Below, in pieces: positions 46,111-59,029 of a stretch of DNA of 64,000 nt. The notes under the pieces were generated by a model. It was not told the DNA's origin. It did no database searches and saw only the letters and a list, made by a program, of their open reading frames with translations. Within the stretch, counting starts at the first letter, position 1, and every line of letters starts with the position of its first letter. Made by a program: the position numbers and the translations under genes. The DNA comes from Kuschelorhynchus macadamiae (lineage: Eukaryota; Arthropoda; Insecta; Coleoptera; Curculionidae), in the NCBI GenBank assembly GCA_030620095.1, contig JAUTXW010000326.1, positions 1,631,001-1,695,000 of the forward strand, read 5' to 3'.

Positions 46111-46289
46111 GAAATAAAAACTCACGCCACCACTGGAGTCGTCACCAAATGGCCACCTGCTTCGACATGAGCCATCCCCATCTCTTGTTTTATCGTAAAC
46201 ATTGGTCGATAGAATGTGGAAAGTAGGGGAACCACGTTGGCGCATACCCCTAACGTGATTTATCAATGAATTGTGATCTCTAGTTTAAT

Positions 46290-46372
46290 TCTTACTCCAA
46301 GAAACGAACGGATGAACACACTATGTAGAAGAATTAACGAATTAACGATTGGACGAATAGTGAGTAGCAGGC
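46290..46372 (-). repeat. Third fragment of the GCCCGCTACTCA repeat family
   Basis: Ends with ACGAATAGTGAGTAGCAGGC, the complement of the start of the repeats at 7111 and 8843, preceded by GAATTAACGAATTAACG. Confidence 0.45.
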
Positions 46373-46689
46373 TTTATCGACGAACATGGGCTAACTAGCT
46401 AGCCTAACCAAATTTTAAGAAAATAAAAAATCCGCATTTTTATTATTTATAAGTTTTGTTAAAAAAAAACTAAAAAAAGTCATAATCTGAACCGGGATTT
46501 GAACACGCATCTAATGCAACGAAAGACGAAAATTCTACCACTATGCCAGGAAGCTCACAATGAAGATTCAACAAAGCTTGTTTATACTACGCCGAAATAA
46601 ACGACGAACCATTAGGAAGCATATTGAACAATCTGTTGTGATTGGTGGGTTCCGATTTTAGGTCTTCAGTTAAAATTGTCGTTCGAATT

Positions 46690-47335
46690 CAAGATGGCGG
46701 AACAAAATGGCGCCAAATAAAATGTTTGTAAACGTGAAAAAATCACCTTTTTTGGGTCTGTAAGCGCCAAAAATGTTCTCAATTCCGTCGGTCGGTTTGT
46801 CTGTCATTTCGCTTCATATCTTAAAAATTATTTACCTAATTAACTTCACTTTACGGTAAAAAATTAAGAGTCATATCGGGGAGATCTAGTAACATTTTGG
46901 TAAAAATTCAATATGGAGGAACAAAATGACGACTTAGTGGAATGCTAAAAAAAAATATCACTAAGAAGCTACATATCTAATTTACTTCAAATTTTACGCA
47001 AAAATCAAGTATTACGTAGGAATGCACTGGTAAAGTTTTGATAGGAATCCAAGATGGCGAAACAAAATGATGACTTTGTGAAACGTTAGAAAAATATCAC
47101 TAAAAAACTAAGTAATATCTTGCACAAACATCAAGTGTTATATAGGAGTGAACTGGTAACATCTTAAGATGGCAAAAAAATGACGTAAGGAGAGTGAAAT
47201 AAAAGATGGTAAAAGTCTGATACGAATTTAAGATGGTGAAACAGAATGGCGGCCAAATAAATTGACTTCAAATTTTGCACAGACATCTGCTGTGATATAG
47301 GGATAAATTCTATTGTATTTTTAAACAAATATATC
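46690..47335 (+). repeat. Dispersed repeat family, copy 4
   Basis: CTCAATTCCGTCGGTCGG head at about 46778 and four to five internal units with AATGCACTGGTAAAG and AAGATGGCGAAACAAAATG words. The longest copy in the window. Confidence 0.75.
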
Positions 47336-48218
47336 TAAATCACTCTTCCGGCAACCTAGAGCCAAAAAGTGTTGCGTGCGTGCTAATATTACAGTTATAC
47401 GGCGGCACCAGCAACTGATATGGCTAATTTACGAAAGTGCCTGAAAAACTGATTATTCGAAGTATAATTTTATTGATCTTTGCCGTAACATGTAAGTATA
47501 CTTAAGATCAGTTTTATCGTATTTTAATTTAATATCATTCAAGATACAATAGTTTTAGAGTGTGTGTGAACTGTAAGGCCGAGAGGAACCAGAGGGACGA
47601 TGATCTGGCGAGCAAGGTTCTTCGACCCCCTTACCCCAGGCCCGGGAAATCATTAATTCGAAAGAAGAAATTTTCTGGCCTTAGCCACCCCACCTTACAG
47701 CTATTACTAGCTCTACTATTATTTTTACTTCTATTACCAGTTCTACTACATTAATTCAATATTCTAAAAAAAAGTCTTATTTAATGTTTTTTCCATCGCG
47801 ATTAAGTTATCTAGTAGCAGGTTAAGACATGTGCTGTTTACACTTACGAGTAGTAAATTTTAGTTTCTTTGCAACTTAGTGAAAGAAAGAAAAAATCAGA
47901 AAAGTATATTTCATTCATATATTTTTACTAAAAAAACTGAGAAAGGGAGATGTTTTTTGGTTGGAACTTTTTCGGTATAAATATTTCCTAAAAATTCTTC
48001 TTGCCAATTTTAACAAATCTGACTGGAAACGATAAAATGGCGACAATGTATCGAAAGAGACGCAAGTAGAATATTACAGTGGAACTAAATAAAAAAAAAT
48101 GCATGTAATGCAAGTTATACAATAAAAATGTGCATTCGATTTATGATTTACTTTCTTAAGACTTAGTTTTAAAAAAAGTAGCAGAAATGTAAATAAAATC
48201 TTACCAATTGATCAATAG
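47336..48218. other. No recognisable gene
   Basis: A GC-richer patch at 47560-47660 is open for 64 codons but shows no domain. Confidence 0.35.
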
Positions 48219-48476
48219 TTTTGCTACTATTTTTCTTATATTCATCGCAATCAGGGTCCAATACTTAAGCTGATAGACAATCACATTATCCACACATCAC
48301 TATCCAGTAAACTGGGATGGTACCAATGTTCGAAAACTGGTTCTCAGTATGCAATGGATAGAGCTCCCAGGGAATCAGTAGAGCCACTTAATTATATTCG
48401 CAAAAATATTACAAATCGGACAGCTCAATTAGTAAAACAATCGTTTGGATGTTTAGGGAATGAAGAGAAAAAATAA
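48219..48476 (+). other. 85-codon open stretch without start codon, unidentified
   Basis: Open from a TAG at 48216 to a TAA at 48474, containing IDNHIIHTSLSSKLGWYQCS and SVEPLNYIRKNITNRTAQLV. It has no ATG until codon 50 and no family I recognise. It could be a coding remnant of a mobile element or chance. It lies opposite and just beyond an aminopeptidase exon. Confidence 0.25.
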
Positions 48477-48499
48477 CTGTATATAACAAATAAACTTAC

Positions 48500-48623
48500 C
48501 CTGCACAAAATATCCGCCATTATCATTCGACCTTCAGCGTCGGTATTTATAACTCTAACTCTAGCTCCTGACCTAGCCGTTATTACTTCATCGGCCACGT
48601 AACTATTGGATCCAATACTATTC
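48500..48623 (-). CDS. M17 leucyl-aminopeptidase-like gene, downstream exon
   Basis: Minus-strand exon bounded by TTACAG|GAATAG and CAGG|GTAAGT. With the AG carried from the upstream exon it encodes RNSIGSNSYVADEVITARSG, then RVRVINTDAEGRMIMADILCR. NTDAEGR is the signature of M17 metalloaminopeptidases: its Asp and Glu bind the two metal ions and Arg holds the catalytic bicarbonate. NSIGSNSYVADEVI resembles the animal subgroup typified by Caenorhabditis W07G4.4 more than classic cytosol LAP. The enzyme would release N-terminal residues from peptides in the cytosol. The frame is intact and open at the donor (phase 0), so further exons must lie below 48500; I could not recognise them. Confidence 0.88.
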
Positions 48624-49361
48624 CTGTAATGAAATGATTTACTTATACATGTTTACTCCGATTATTGAATATATTCTAATTTTAATTTACTTTAAGATGG
48701 GTGGACTAGAATATCATAATCTAATTTTAATACTTTGTAGAATATAAATAGTTGGTCATAGAAAACATTCTCTTAACATTATCTTCCTCAATAAGTAAAA
48801 TCATTCTTACGTCCAATTGTGCGTAAAGAATAATATAACACAGTTGTTGGATAGTGTGGCAATAAAATTAGTCTTGATTTTGCCAATTTTTATTGTTTGT
48901 ATTGACCGGTGACAGCGACATTATTTGATATTTGAGGTTCAAATCGGTAATAATTATTTTTATTGTTTAAAACTTAAACAACCACCACCCGGTATTTCAA
49001 AATAGTTATAGAAAAAGTATGGTACACAACTTGATTTTAATTAGCTTATTACAAACTCACTCGATTGCAGCCCTCGCTCACGCAGTATTCTTTCACGTTT
49101 GTAATAAGCACCTTACCATGTTCGCGATTTCATACACTATTATATACCGTCTAAAATGCTCCAGTTTCAGAGCACCCCTCCAATAATGTTCTATTTTTAA
49201 AGACATGAAGAAAATTAAATTATTAAGATAAAATTAGATAGAAGATAGTACAAATCTTTTTAGTGTAGTTTGCAGAGTATTTCCTTTTTCTGCAATCAAC
49301 ATTAACTATGGTTTTTTAAAATTACCACTCTGTATATTATGTGTCAATTACATGAGTTACG

Positions 49362-49592
49362 TCTTGCTGATTATAAATATATCACATCTGATACCGTTAT
49401 CTTCAAAAACACCTTTGAAACTTGACAAAAATCGTGCCATAAGTGACAATGTGTTAGAAAGAGACAAAGAACGTTTACTATATAGTGAAATCAATGGAAA
49501 TATATTGCTTATTATGGCAGAATTTTTCTCAAATTTTTTAGGATTGTTTGAAGTCCAAGTTAATAAACCTAGTAAATTTATAATCAACAAGA
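49362..49592. repeat. Imperfect palindromic MITE-like foldback
   Basis: TTGCTGATTATAAAT (49364) pairs with ATTTATAATCAACAA (49576), and inward TCTTCAAAAACACC..GCCATAAGTGACAATG matches the opposite strand at moderate identity. The symmetry gives similar open frames on both strands. A related word, CCATAAAAGACAATGTGTTA, recurs at about 59170, so this is a dispersed family. Confidence 0.65.
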
Positions 49593-52500
49593 ACACACCC
49601 ACTTCGCGAAACTTTTGTACCTATCTAACTATCACCGTTATTTGTAGAGATAAAAAAAAACTTTAAATATATGATGCGATTTTAATATACAAATCGATAT
49701 TATAAATGCAAACACCTTGGTTTTTATTACATTTTTAAATTAGATGCAATATTCATCACATATGAAAACTGACAATTCACAATTACACATTCCTATCTTT
49801 GTTTTATCGCCTGCCTGTCTTAATGCATTCGCTTCTAGTCTAAACAGAAGAAAAAGTTTCTCTGCTTTTCAAAGCACAAATCGAAAAAAGTTTTGTCATG
49901 TTGATTGTTGAGCTTAGAGTGTCGCTATAAGAAAGAAAACTGAGATATGAATTGGCATGAGGAGACTTATCCGTTCAAAGTTTAGGCTAATATAAAGCCT
50001 AAGGACCGAAAAAAGTTTCATGACATGTTGAACTTAAAAGAGCCCCCATAAGGAAAACCATAAAAAAATAAGATAGGAAAGTGCAATTAATTTTGTCAAT
50101 AAAGTCTAAAAGGCCTATCTCAATAAATTGCTGGACAAAGCACACGATCTAGCGAATTTTTAAGTAAAATTTAAATTCGAATATGTTTAAAAGGAAACGA
50201 GATACTGATATGTAGTTTTCAGCTATGTCTTGCAAATTTTATTGCATGATGCCGATTTTAAGCTTAAAGTTTACCTAAAGAAATAAGTAATTTATATAGT
50301 ATGTTCAAAAAGGGTCAGCAAATTTTCCAATCTTTTATTTGTTCCGAAAAAGTACAAAAACGATTTTTAAGTTCTAATTGCTAGATCGGTTTAATCCTTA
50401 CTGAAATTGTAAAAAAAAAATGTTTTTTTTATTTTTTAATATTTATGGGATATATTTTTTTAAATTAGGATTATTCTTATATATATATGAAGCTGTAAAT
50501 TTGTATTAGGAATTTGATGCAAGAAAACACTTATTCTTAATTTTTTATAATTTGTAAGATCTGCAACAAAGCAAAAAATATACAGGATGTGCCAAAAATA
50601 TTGAAATTAGTAACCGAATTTAAATTTCAAAGTCTTTATTTAAGTTGCAAGGAGTTCTGAAAATTTTGTTCGAACGATTTTTTTATTTTATCTCTAACTT
50701 TATTATTTTTAAAAATACAGGTGTATCTTTTTAGCTTTTCAATCAGAAGTTAACTTTTGTTTCAAAATGACGGCCAAACAACCAATTTTTGAAAATTCAA
50801 CATTACTTCTTTATAAAAAAATAGTCACATTTTACAACATACTTGTTTTAAACAGTATAAAATAAGCTTAATTTTTATTTTTTTAGAACACTTCGATATA
50901 AAAATCGCTATGGGAAATAATGGAATCTTATTTTACTGAAAGAGCAATTTACTATTACAATATTTTTAAAGGCGCCTATTTCCAAAATGACTATATAAAA
51001 TAGCCATTTATTTTAAATAAAATCTATCCTGGTTAATTAAAAATGGCATATCGCCATCCTGAAAAAATAGCATGCGACACGTCTTTAAAAAGGCAATTTA
51101 CATTGAAAATTACTGAAAAAATATACAGGGCGTTTCCGGTAAAACTGAAAGTAACTTTAAATAGTTTTTCGTAGGCAATTTATTTATTATGGAGTTATAC
51201 AAATGTCGCAAATTTCAAAATGATATTTATGAAATTAAAAAAAAAATGGCAGCTTATTATATATCTGCTGTGTCACCCGATTTTGGCTCTAAAAGCAATA
51301 ATAACAAAAACATGTTTGGAAAAATTTGTTCAGTGCCCCTTAAAACTTAAATAAAAACTTTTAAATTTAAATCCGTTTTTATGCTACAAGGTGTTGAAAT
51401 ATACGTACAGGATCTTTAGGATTGCCACGTTTGTAACTAATCTTAACATACTTTTTGCACATCCTTTATATTTTCTGCATAGTGCAGACCCTAGACATTA
51501 TAAAATAAGTATAATTAGGGGTTCTCTAACAAGAAAACTTTACAACAAACGGCTAATAAAAAGCTATAGCTTAGTATGTAAGAAAAAACTTATTTAAAAA
51601 AATCATATCTCAAAATATACCTAATTAAAAGAAATTAAAAAACTTTTAATTTTTTTTTAATTTCACCAATGAGTCAAGCTGCTTTCCCAATTAACAATTA
51701 AACCAACTCATAAATCGATTTGTGAATTTTCAGTCTTGTTTAACACTCTGTACAAATAATGTTTTATCTTAAATATTTTTAACGCTTAAAATCAATAAAA
51801 GACAATAAAATTTGCGAGACATAGCCGAATACCGTATGTCAATATTTTTCCTTGTTTGGAAAATATTCGAATTTAAATTTTACATAAAAATTTGTTTGTC
51901 CCGTTTGCTCTGTCCAGCAGTAGGATAGTTAATTCTTTCTAGCATAAAAAGTTAAATTTTACTTTATATTTTCTTTGCGCTTAGTCAATTTTAGGTTAAG
52001 TCCAATCTCGAAAGCCTTGTAACCAACTTATCAAATGTTTTCTGCACTTTATATTAAAACTTATTACATTCTACAAATTTTAAATCTTCTTTACCAGATT
52101 TTTCCTTCCTATACAGATTGAGCTTTAATAAACTCAAGTTTCAAATTTCAACCAATATGTTTCTACGACTCACCACTTGAGATTTGACGAATCTCATAAC
52201 AAAGCTTTAAATTTGTGTAATTTAAAATAAAACGTATTTACGCACTACCTAATAGTTATTACAGATAATACTTTATTTACTCTTGATCATTAAGAAAAAA
52301 TATTAACTAGTATCAGCAAATGATGAAAACTTTGATTTATCATATGGTTGGTAAGTAGCTGCTACACGTCCAAAAACTTTAAGCTTGTCTTTTGTGGTCA
52401 TATATTAGTTCAGATATTTCGGCCTAACATTAGCCTCATAGAAAACTATCTTAAAATTGTTTTTGGAATAAATGTTTATTAAATGTTGTAATTATAATAC

Positions 52501-53510
52501 AATATAAAAAAACTAAATTAATTAAAATATTTAAATTAAGTAACAAACGAATAAACAACTAGTAAAATATTAATTAAACCATAAAGTTAGATTTTTACGT
52601 GACCCCCCCGTTCTCAACATTAGGTCCACGAGGGTAATTTTCAACAAGATTTTGTAATCACTTGTTATAGAATGTCTTTAATTGAGTAATTGAATTTCTT
52701 TTCTTATTTTTTGCTCGAGTTGCTCAAGATCGTGGCACCTACCTTTATACAGCTTACATTTTAAAATTCCCCATAAAAAAACAAGTACGTAAAATCAGGG
52801 TTCGTGGGAGCCGGAGAACATTTCCGTTGCGCCCAAAAAATTCCGCAAAATTGTTGTCTCTAATTTGCTGCTTAAAAAGTGAACAACATTATTTATCAAT
52901 TCGCTGGTGCTTCAAACCACGGTGCGAGGAGATAAATTAATGTATATACATTTTGATCGATGAGATCTTTGAAAATTATCCCTGCAGCCACCCGAAGAGC
53001 CTTTTTCTGGTTATATTGAATTATTTTTACGGGAATTTTAAAAGATAAAGTGCATACAATAGATGCCAAGATATTGAAAAATTTGAGCAAAAAATAACTG
53101 GAGACATCACTTACTTAATCAGGGTGGTTTTGTAACAAAAACCATAAAACAAGTTGTGGAAATGTACACTCATGTATTGTTCAAAACGGGCGACACCTGC
53201 AAAACTTGCTCCCGGTTTATTTAATATTTTACATTGCTTATTCTTTTGATACTTAATGTAAAGATTTTAATTAATTAAGCTTTTTTATATTATATTATAA
53301 TTACTATTTGCAAATTTAAGCAACATTGATAAAAAAATACTATAAAACATTCTTAAGGTGGTCTCCTAAGACAAAATGTTAGGCTGAAATATCTGAATTA
53401 AAATCTGACCATTAAAAAGAGGTTTGAAGTTTTTTGACATGTAACTAGCTACAAACCAAACAAACATTTAAAATGCTGATTATTTCATGATTCTAGTTAA
53501 TAAAACGTAT

Positions 53511-53760
<250 letters not shown>

Positions 53761-53779
53761 CGGGAGCAGTTAATTTTAC

Positions 53780-53942
53780 CTCACTAGTCCAACTCCAGCT
53801 ATTATCTTCACATTCTTTGGTTTTAGGAGATTGACCACTTGCATAAACCCTAATACAGCAGCAGCTCCACACTTGTCCCTTGACATTCCCAACATGTTAC
53901 CCCCAATCTTAACGTCAGCACCGCCAGTATCATAAGTAACAC
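53780..53942 (-). CDS. M17 leucyl-aminopeptidase-like gene, upstream exon
   Basis: Minus-strand exon between TTTCAG|GTGTT and GTGAG|GTAAAA. It encodes VTYDTGGADVKIGGNMLGMS, then RDKCGAAAVLGFMQVVNLLK and KNVKIIAGVGLVR. In M17 enzymes YDTGG supplies a metal-binding Asp and RDKCGAAAV the second Asp. The Lys of GKG just before should be in the preceding exon, which contributes one base of the Gly codon. It joins directly to 48623 (VR|NSIGSN), as in the protein family. Together the two exons cover the core of the active site without a break, so this is a live host gene rather than a relic. Upstream exons (N-terminal domain) were not recognised between 53943 and 64000. Confidence 0.9.
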
Positions 53943-56669
53943 CTGAAACATGAAAATATTTAAAGTTGCACATAATAATATGTACAAATTTCCTCTAATT
54001 TATAATATTGTAAAATATGTATTTTTTTAGGCAGCAAATCAAAATTTATTACACCCAGTACCAAGAAGAGGACAATTAGAACATTTTTAAACTATAAAAT
54101 TATAACATATTAATATAATAAACTATGTTCTTGACAAGATGGTGAAGAATTTAATAAATGACAAAATTTCTTCTAACAACAGTATATTTACTTCAGAATT
54201 TTGTCAAGAAGAGGCTTAATAAAAAATTTCCTAGTAAACTAAAATTACACTATTTACGGAACAATTTTGGTAAAATTTATTTGAGAAACAAAATCATGAA
54301 ATTTTGTCTTTTAGCTTTCGTAAATCGTAAATAGAGAAACGTTCCCAAATAAAAATGTTAAGAAAATATTTGAATTTTTTGGGGAAATAGGAAGGATTAT
54401 TAAGTCTCAAAATCTCAAAAAAAAAATTTGCTATGGAACGCCGTTTTTCTTTTTAGTCATACGCCTCTTTGATGCCAAATTTAATTGCAAAACATATAAA
54501 TGATGCTACCTGCATACAATTTTTATTCGTTTTAATTCTTCCGATATCGAATTTTTGCGGATAGCGAGTTTACTAAATGACATTGTTATGATAAGTTCTT
54601 TGCAGATCATTTCAATTGATACCACAAAAAAGTAGTTGTTTATCCTTTTTAACACGTATACAGCCTACTAAAAATTTCTATATACATGCGTCTTTTCTTA
54701 GTTATTGCATTTCATCAAATCAATGTTAATAAAAATTTGTATGAAATAAATGCCATAGACAAAAATCTGTTTAAATATTTAATATATTGATTCTTATTAA
54801 AATGTAATTGCTTCAAACTGGATCGCATTAAATTAATATTAATACAGAAAACATTAGAACGCAATAACGACTTTGTGGAGATTAATTTATTTCAACTTTT
54901 ACGATATCATTTTTTTAAATATCAATTCCATTAACACCCTAAAATGTAAATAGAATAATGTTCATTATTTTGATTTTGATAGTCGTTTATCTGTAATTTA
55001 TACTACATCAAAAGGATATAACACGGACCCTTTACCATGGAAATTAAAATACTTGAAATAGAAATTTCAATAAATAAATAAAAGTTAATACGAAATTTAA
55101 TTGTATAAGAGTTGTGGAATTTAAAGGATTAGCGGGTATAAGGTAACTGGTTTTATTTAATATGCATTGTTTTCATTTCGAATTTTTATCAATGTCGATT
55201 CTTGTGAATATCAATTTTCAGAAGAGCAGAAATCTATAATTTTTTAATACCCGAGTTTCTGGCTATGCATGCGTTCGAAGATTTAAATATGTATCTAAAA
55301 TTAGATGAAACCTACGAAATATGAAAAACATATTCGTAAGTAATCAATAACAGTTGAAACGTGATTAATTATTGTTCGATTGGGAATACTTAGTTATTAA
55401 ATCATTGGGCAATACGATATACACCCCTACATTTAAAATGCGACTACGTACAAAATTACAGATCATAATGAAAAAAAGTTAAAACGGACGTATCTAGCTC
55501 CCCACATCCTATTCCAAAACAAGCTATTCTACAATCCTTTGATGATTTCCTGGTCTAACCTACAATCAGTCATATATGGTAGAGCAATAACAACGATTTC
55601 TGACTTAGTGTTTATATTTATACCAGAATAAAGAAAACAAGGTTTTGAATTTTCTAGCTATAATCCATAGATTACCACACACTGTAATTTGTAATGGTAA
55701 ATTGCAATTTCTCCTGGAAGCTGTGTGCCGGCGACATGCTCTACTGCAGGTTTTTTGGCTTCTTAAACGTGATTTAAACAAAGCAAACTGTAGTAAGCTT
55801 ATATAGGTTGTATCACTATATCTTTATTTACAATATTTAATTGATAATTAGGACACTATTTTCATGTTTGTCTCCCTTGTTTAATATGTGAGTAATTATT
55901 ATAATTTTTAGGTATGTGCACATCACTTTCAAAGCTGCGTGTCGATCAAGATACGAATTTGCAAAAATGAACACATCTACCCAGTGGTGTATTTAGAATG
56001 CCGTCTTAGAGGTGGAGGCAAACATTTGATAACTAAAAAAAAGTTTTAGGTCCTTGTTGGAACAACATAAGCATGAAGACTAAAAAAAAAAACAAAGTTT
56101 TCAATGTTTGTGAGGTAAAAGTCCTGAAATGTTTTATATAATGTAATTTTTGCTTGGGTTATTAGCTCGGGGGGGAAGGAGGCGCGAGGTGCATTTGTCA
56201 CCTGCACCTACCCAAACCCGAAACTGTCGTATGTTGGAATGCAGAACATGTCATATTCAAGAATACCCCAAAATAAAAACATAGCATGCATGCCCTATTA
56301 GCTTGGTAATTTTGTTCACAAGGTCTCTTTGCTCAATACACAAGTGTAATCTACAAAGCTGATTTTTTTTCTATTTTGAGTTCTTACATTCTGGTACTCA
56401 CGCACATATTATGGATGTAAGCCAGGGCAAAATATGTGATAGTTTTATTGGTCATAAAAACCGATTGATGGTTATGTCTTGTATTAGATTTAATGCCTCC
56501 ACATCTAACTGTAATAACAGTAAATATTCAAAGCAACGTGTACCCTTCTTGTCATGTAGAGATACTAGAGAATCTTTCGATACGAATCCACGACATGGTG
56601 ATTTCTGTCTGGATTCAAATCTGGAATCATATTCATATGTACCTACATATAGTATATGTTGAACCTAAA
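53943..56669. other. No recognisable feature; upstream intron of aminopeptidase
   Basis: AT-rich. By position it should be intron of the minus-strand aminopeptidase gene. A GC-richer patch near 56170-56225 (GGGGGGGAAGGAGGCG) has no open frame I can identify. Confidence 0.4.
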
Positions 56670-56841
56670 TACAGGGTGTTACTAAAATTCATAATGTGAT
56701 TTTAGGGCCAGTTTTTACATCAAAAATTAGGCATAAAAGTTCCTATAGACATGTGCAGAAATGCTTTGTTTTAGAGACAATTTGTTAAAATTTGATACAC
56801 TGTGAATTGTAACCAATACTTACCTACGAAAAGAGTATGTA

Positions 56842-59029
56842 CAGGGTGTCCAATTTTGGTTGTAAATGCAAGGTATCTCCGTTATTTGCAAATATTTAGG
56901 GTTGAGGTTTTCGCGACACCGTGCCACTTTTTTGTCAAACTCAAGCTGCCGTAATCAGATTTTCCATAGCCCGTCTCGTTTCGGAGATACAGGGCCAAAT
57001 TGAAAAAGTTGCATTTTGGGACACCCCTCGTATCTCGGTTATCTTTTATCAGGTAAAAACTGGCTCTTATAGAGTTTTTTACGTAGAATCCAGTGGCGTA
57101 GACAGATTTTTACTCGGGGCCGTCGTTTTTGATACATGACCCAAAGTCACGTTTTTTTAAATGGGACACCCTGTATATTTTTAAGGAGTCCTATTCGTCT
57201 TATTATGAGCTTTTCAAAAATATATGGTTATCTATACTTATTTTAAAAAATAAGGCTGAAATTTAGGTTTGTAATAATATCTATCTATATTTTTCATAGT
57301 AAGCCATGGACTGATTGTCAAAAATGGCTTTGTCATAAAGTAAATGAAGTTTTGATGTTAATACTAATAGATGTGTTAAATTAGTCGCTCTGATTATTAC
57401 TTTTTAACAAATGGCTGCAAATCAATTATTTGAAAACTTTGAGCAGTATGATATGCTGACCTGTTTCATAGAGAGTCATGAAAATATAAACGCTGCTTCT
57501 GAGCTTTATTTCATTAAGTAATGTTTTAATTTCATAATTATTATTGCAATCTTTTTTAAAACTTAAACTTTTATTATATAGATATCCGGAAAGAAGGCAG
57601 CCAAATAAATTAATATTCTATAGGCTGAAATCGAATTTAATAAATTTTGGCTCTTTCAAAAAGCCCAGATCAAAAAAATATAACAAAGAGAATCGTGAGG
57701 CTGATGAAATTAACGTCTAAGCAAGTGTAAATGTAACGCCTGTAACGTACCGTAGAAAAATAGAGAATGAAGTGGGTGTAATCAAGTCTCGGGTTCAATC
57801 GATTTTAAAGAAACATAAGTATAAACCTTATAAAGTCAGAGTTGTGCAAAATCTACATCCTGGAGATGCAGAACGACGTATTGATTTTTGCCAGTGGTAT
57901 TTACAAAAAATTAATACTAACCAAAATTTTGGAAGGGCGGTTATATGGTCCGACGAATCGTATATAAGTAGTGCTGTAATATTTAATAGGCACAATACGA
58001 GACACTGGTCACCTGAAAATCAACATTTGATATTTCCACGCGAGCAACAAGGAAGATTTGGCTTTAATATCGCTTGTTTCCTACTAGGAACCAAAATAAA
58101 ATTTCATATTTTTGAAGGAGGTCTCACTGCTAATTGATACCTTGAAATATTGCAAAATATATTGCCAGAAACCATAGAAGATGTCCCTTTAGCACATGTG
58201 AATCAAATATATTTCCAACAAGACAGAGCTCCAGCACATAACTCCCAAATTGTGAGGCGGTATTTAGAAGAGAACTTCCCCGAACGCTGGATTGGAACGC
58301 ACGGACCTGTCCGATGGCCTCCTAGGTCGCCTGACCTGTCCATATTGGACTTCTTTTTATGAGGTCACCAAAAAAATTTAATTTTTCGTACCCGGCATAA
58401 CACAGTTCAAGACCTGCGTAACACCACTGGGCAGGCATTTTAGCAAATAAAAGCACGCAATGTAGTCATTTCACTGGGTAAAATTGCAAGAGTGTGTGAG
58501 AGATATCTAAGAGAAAATGGAAATCAGTTTGAGCAGTTCTTTTGAACATGGCTAATTACGAAAAATAGATATACTTAATATATTCTTAAAAACTCAAACT
58601 GTAGCCTTTTTTTTAAAATAAGTATAGATAACTATATATATTTTTGGAAAGCTTATAATAAGACGAATAGGACTACGTAAAAATATACAGGGTGTCCCAT
58701 TTAAAAAAAAACGTAACTTTGGGTCAGGTATCAAAAACGACAGCCCCGAGTAAAAATCTGTCCACGCCACTGGATTCTACGTAAAAAACCCTATAAGAGC
58801 CAGTTTTTACCTTTTCGATACGTTAAAAGATAACCGAGATACGAGGGGTGTCCCAAAATGCAACTTTTTCAATTTGGCCCTGTATCTCCGAAACGAGGCG
58901 GGCTATGGAAAATCTGATTACGGCAGCTTGAGTTTGACAAAAAATGGCACGGTGTCGCGAAAACCTCAACCCTAAATATTTGCAAATAACGGAGATACCT
59001 TGCATTTACAACCAAAATTGGACACCCTG
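56842..59029 (+). mobile_element. DD41D-type Tc1/mariner element, well preserved
   Basis: 2,188 bp between TA dinucleotides (56840-56841, 59030-59031). Ends CAGGGTGTCCAATTTTGG and its complement. The inverted repeats are unusually long, about 420-430 bp each (to about 57265 and from about 58596), and nearly identical. Each repeat itself contains an inner CACCCTG/CAGGGTG boundary with TA (57173, 58688). It encloses one transposase reading frame with four stop codons and no shift, so it is recent but not autonomous. Confidence 0.88.
57411..58545 (+). pseudogene. DD41D-type transposase, single frame with four stops
   Basis: Exon 1 57411-57517 (MAANQLFENFEQYDMLTCFI, then ENINAASELYFI), intron GTAATG...ATATAG, exon 2 from 57582 (K|YPERRQPN). 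The N-terminus is the helix-turn-helix segment that binds element ends. The DDE domain has IWSDESY (first Asp), YFQQDRAPAH (second Asp) and PRSPDLSILDFF (third Asp); 41 residues separate the last two, hence DD41D. HTRHW, EGGLTAN and ERWIGTHGPVRWPP are family-typical. Stops: TAA 57718, TGA 58135, TGA 58360 (where DFFLWGH has Trp), TAG 58441; final TGA 58543. No frameshift. All four stops can come from single C-to-T or G-to-A changes. About 340 residues if open, usual for Tc1/mariner enzymes. Confidence 0.85.

Noticed and set aside
47560..47754. 64-codon frame with Leu-rich end in a GC-richer patch
   Set aside because: The Leu run comes from a CTATTA/CTACTA simple repeat; no domain or splice context.
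56411..56699. Two overlapping frames of 83 and 68 codons
   Set aside because: Neither shows a known motif; the end overlaps the CAGGGTGTTAC element boundary, so repeat-derived sequence is likelier.
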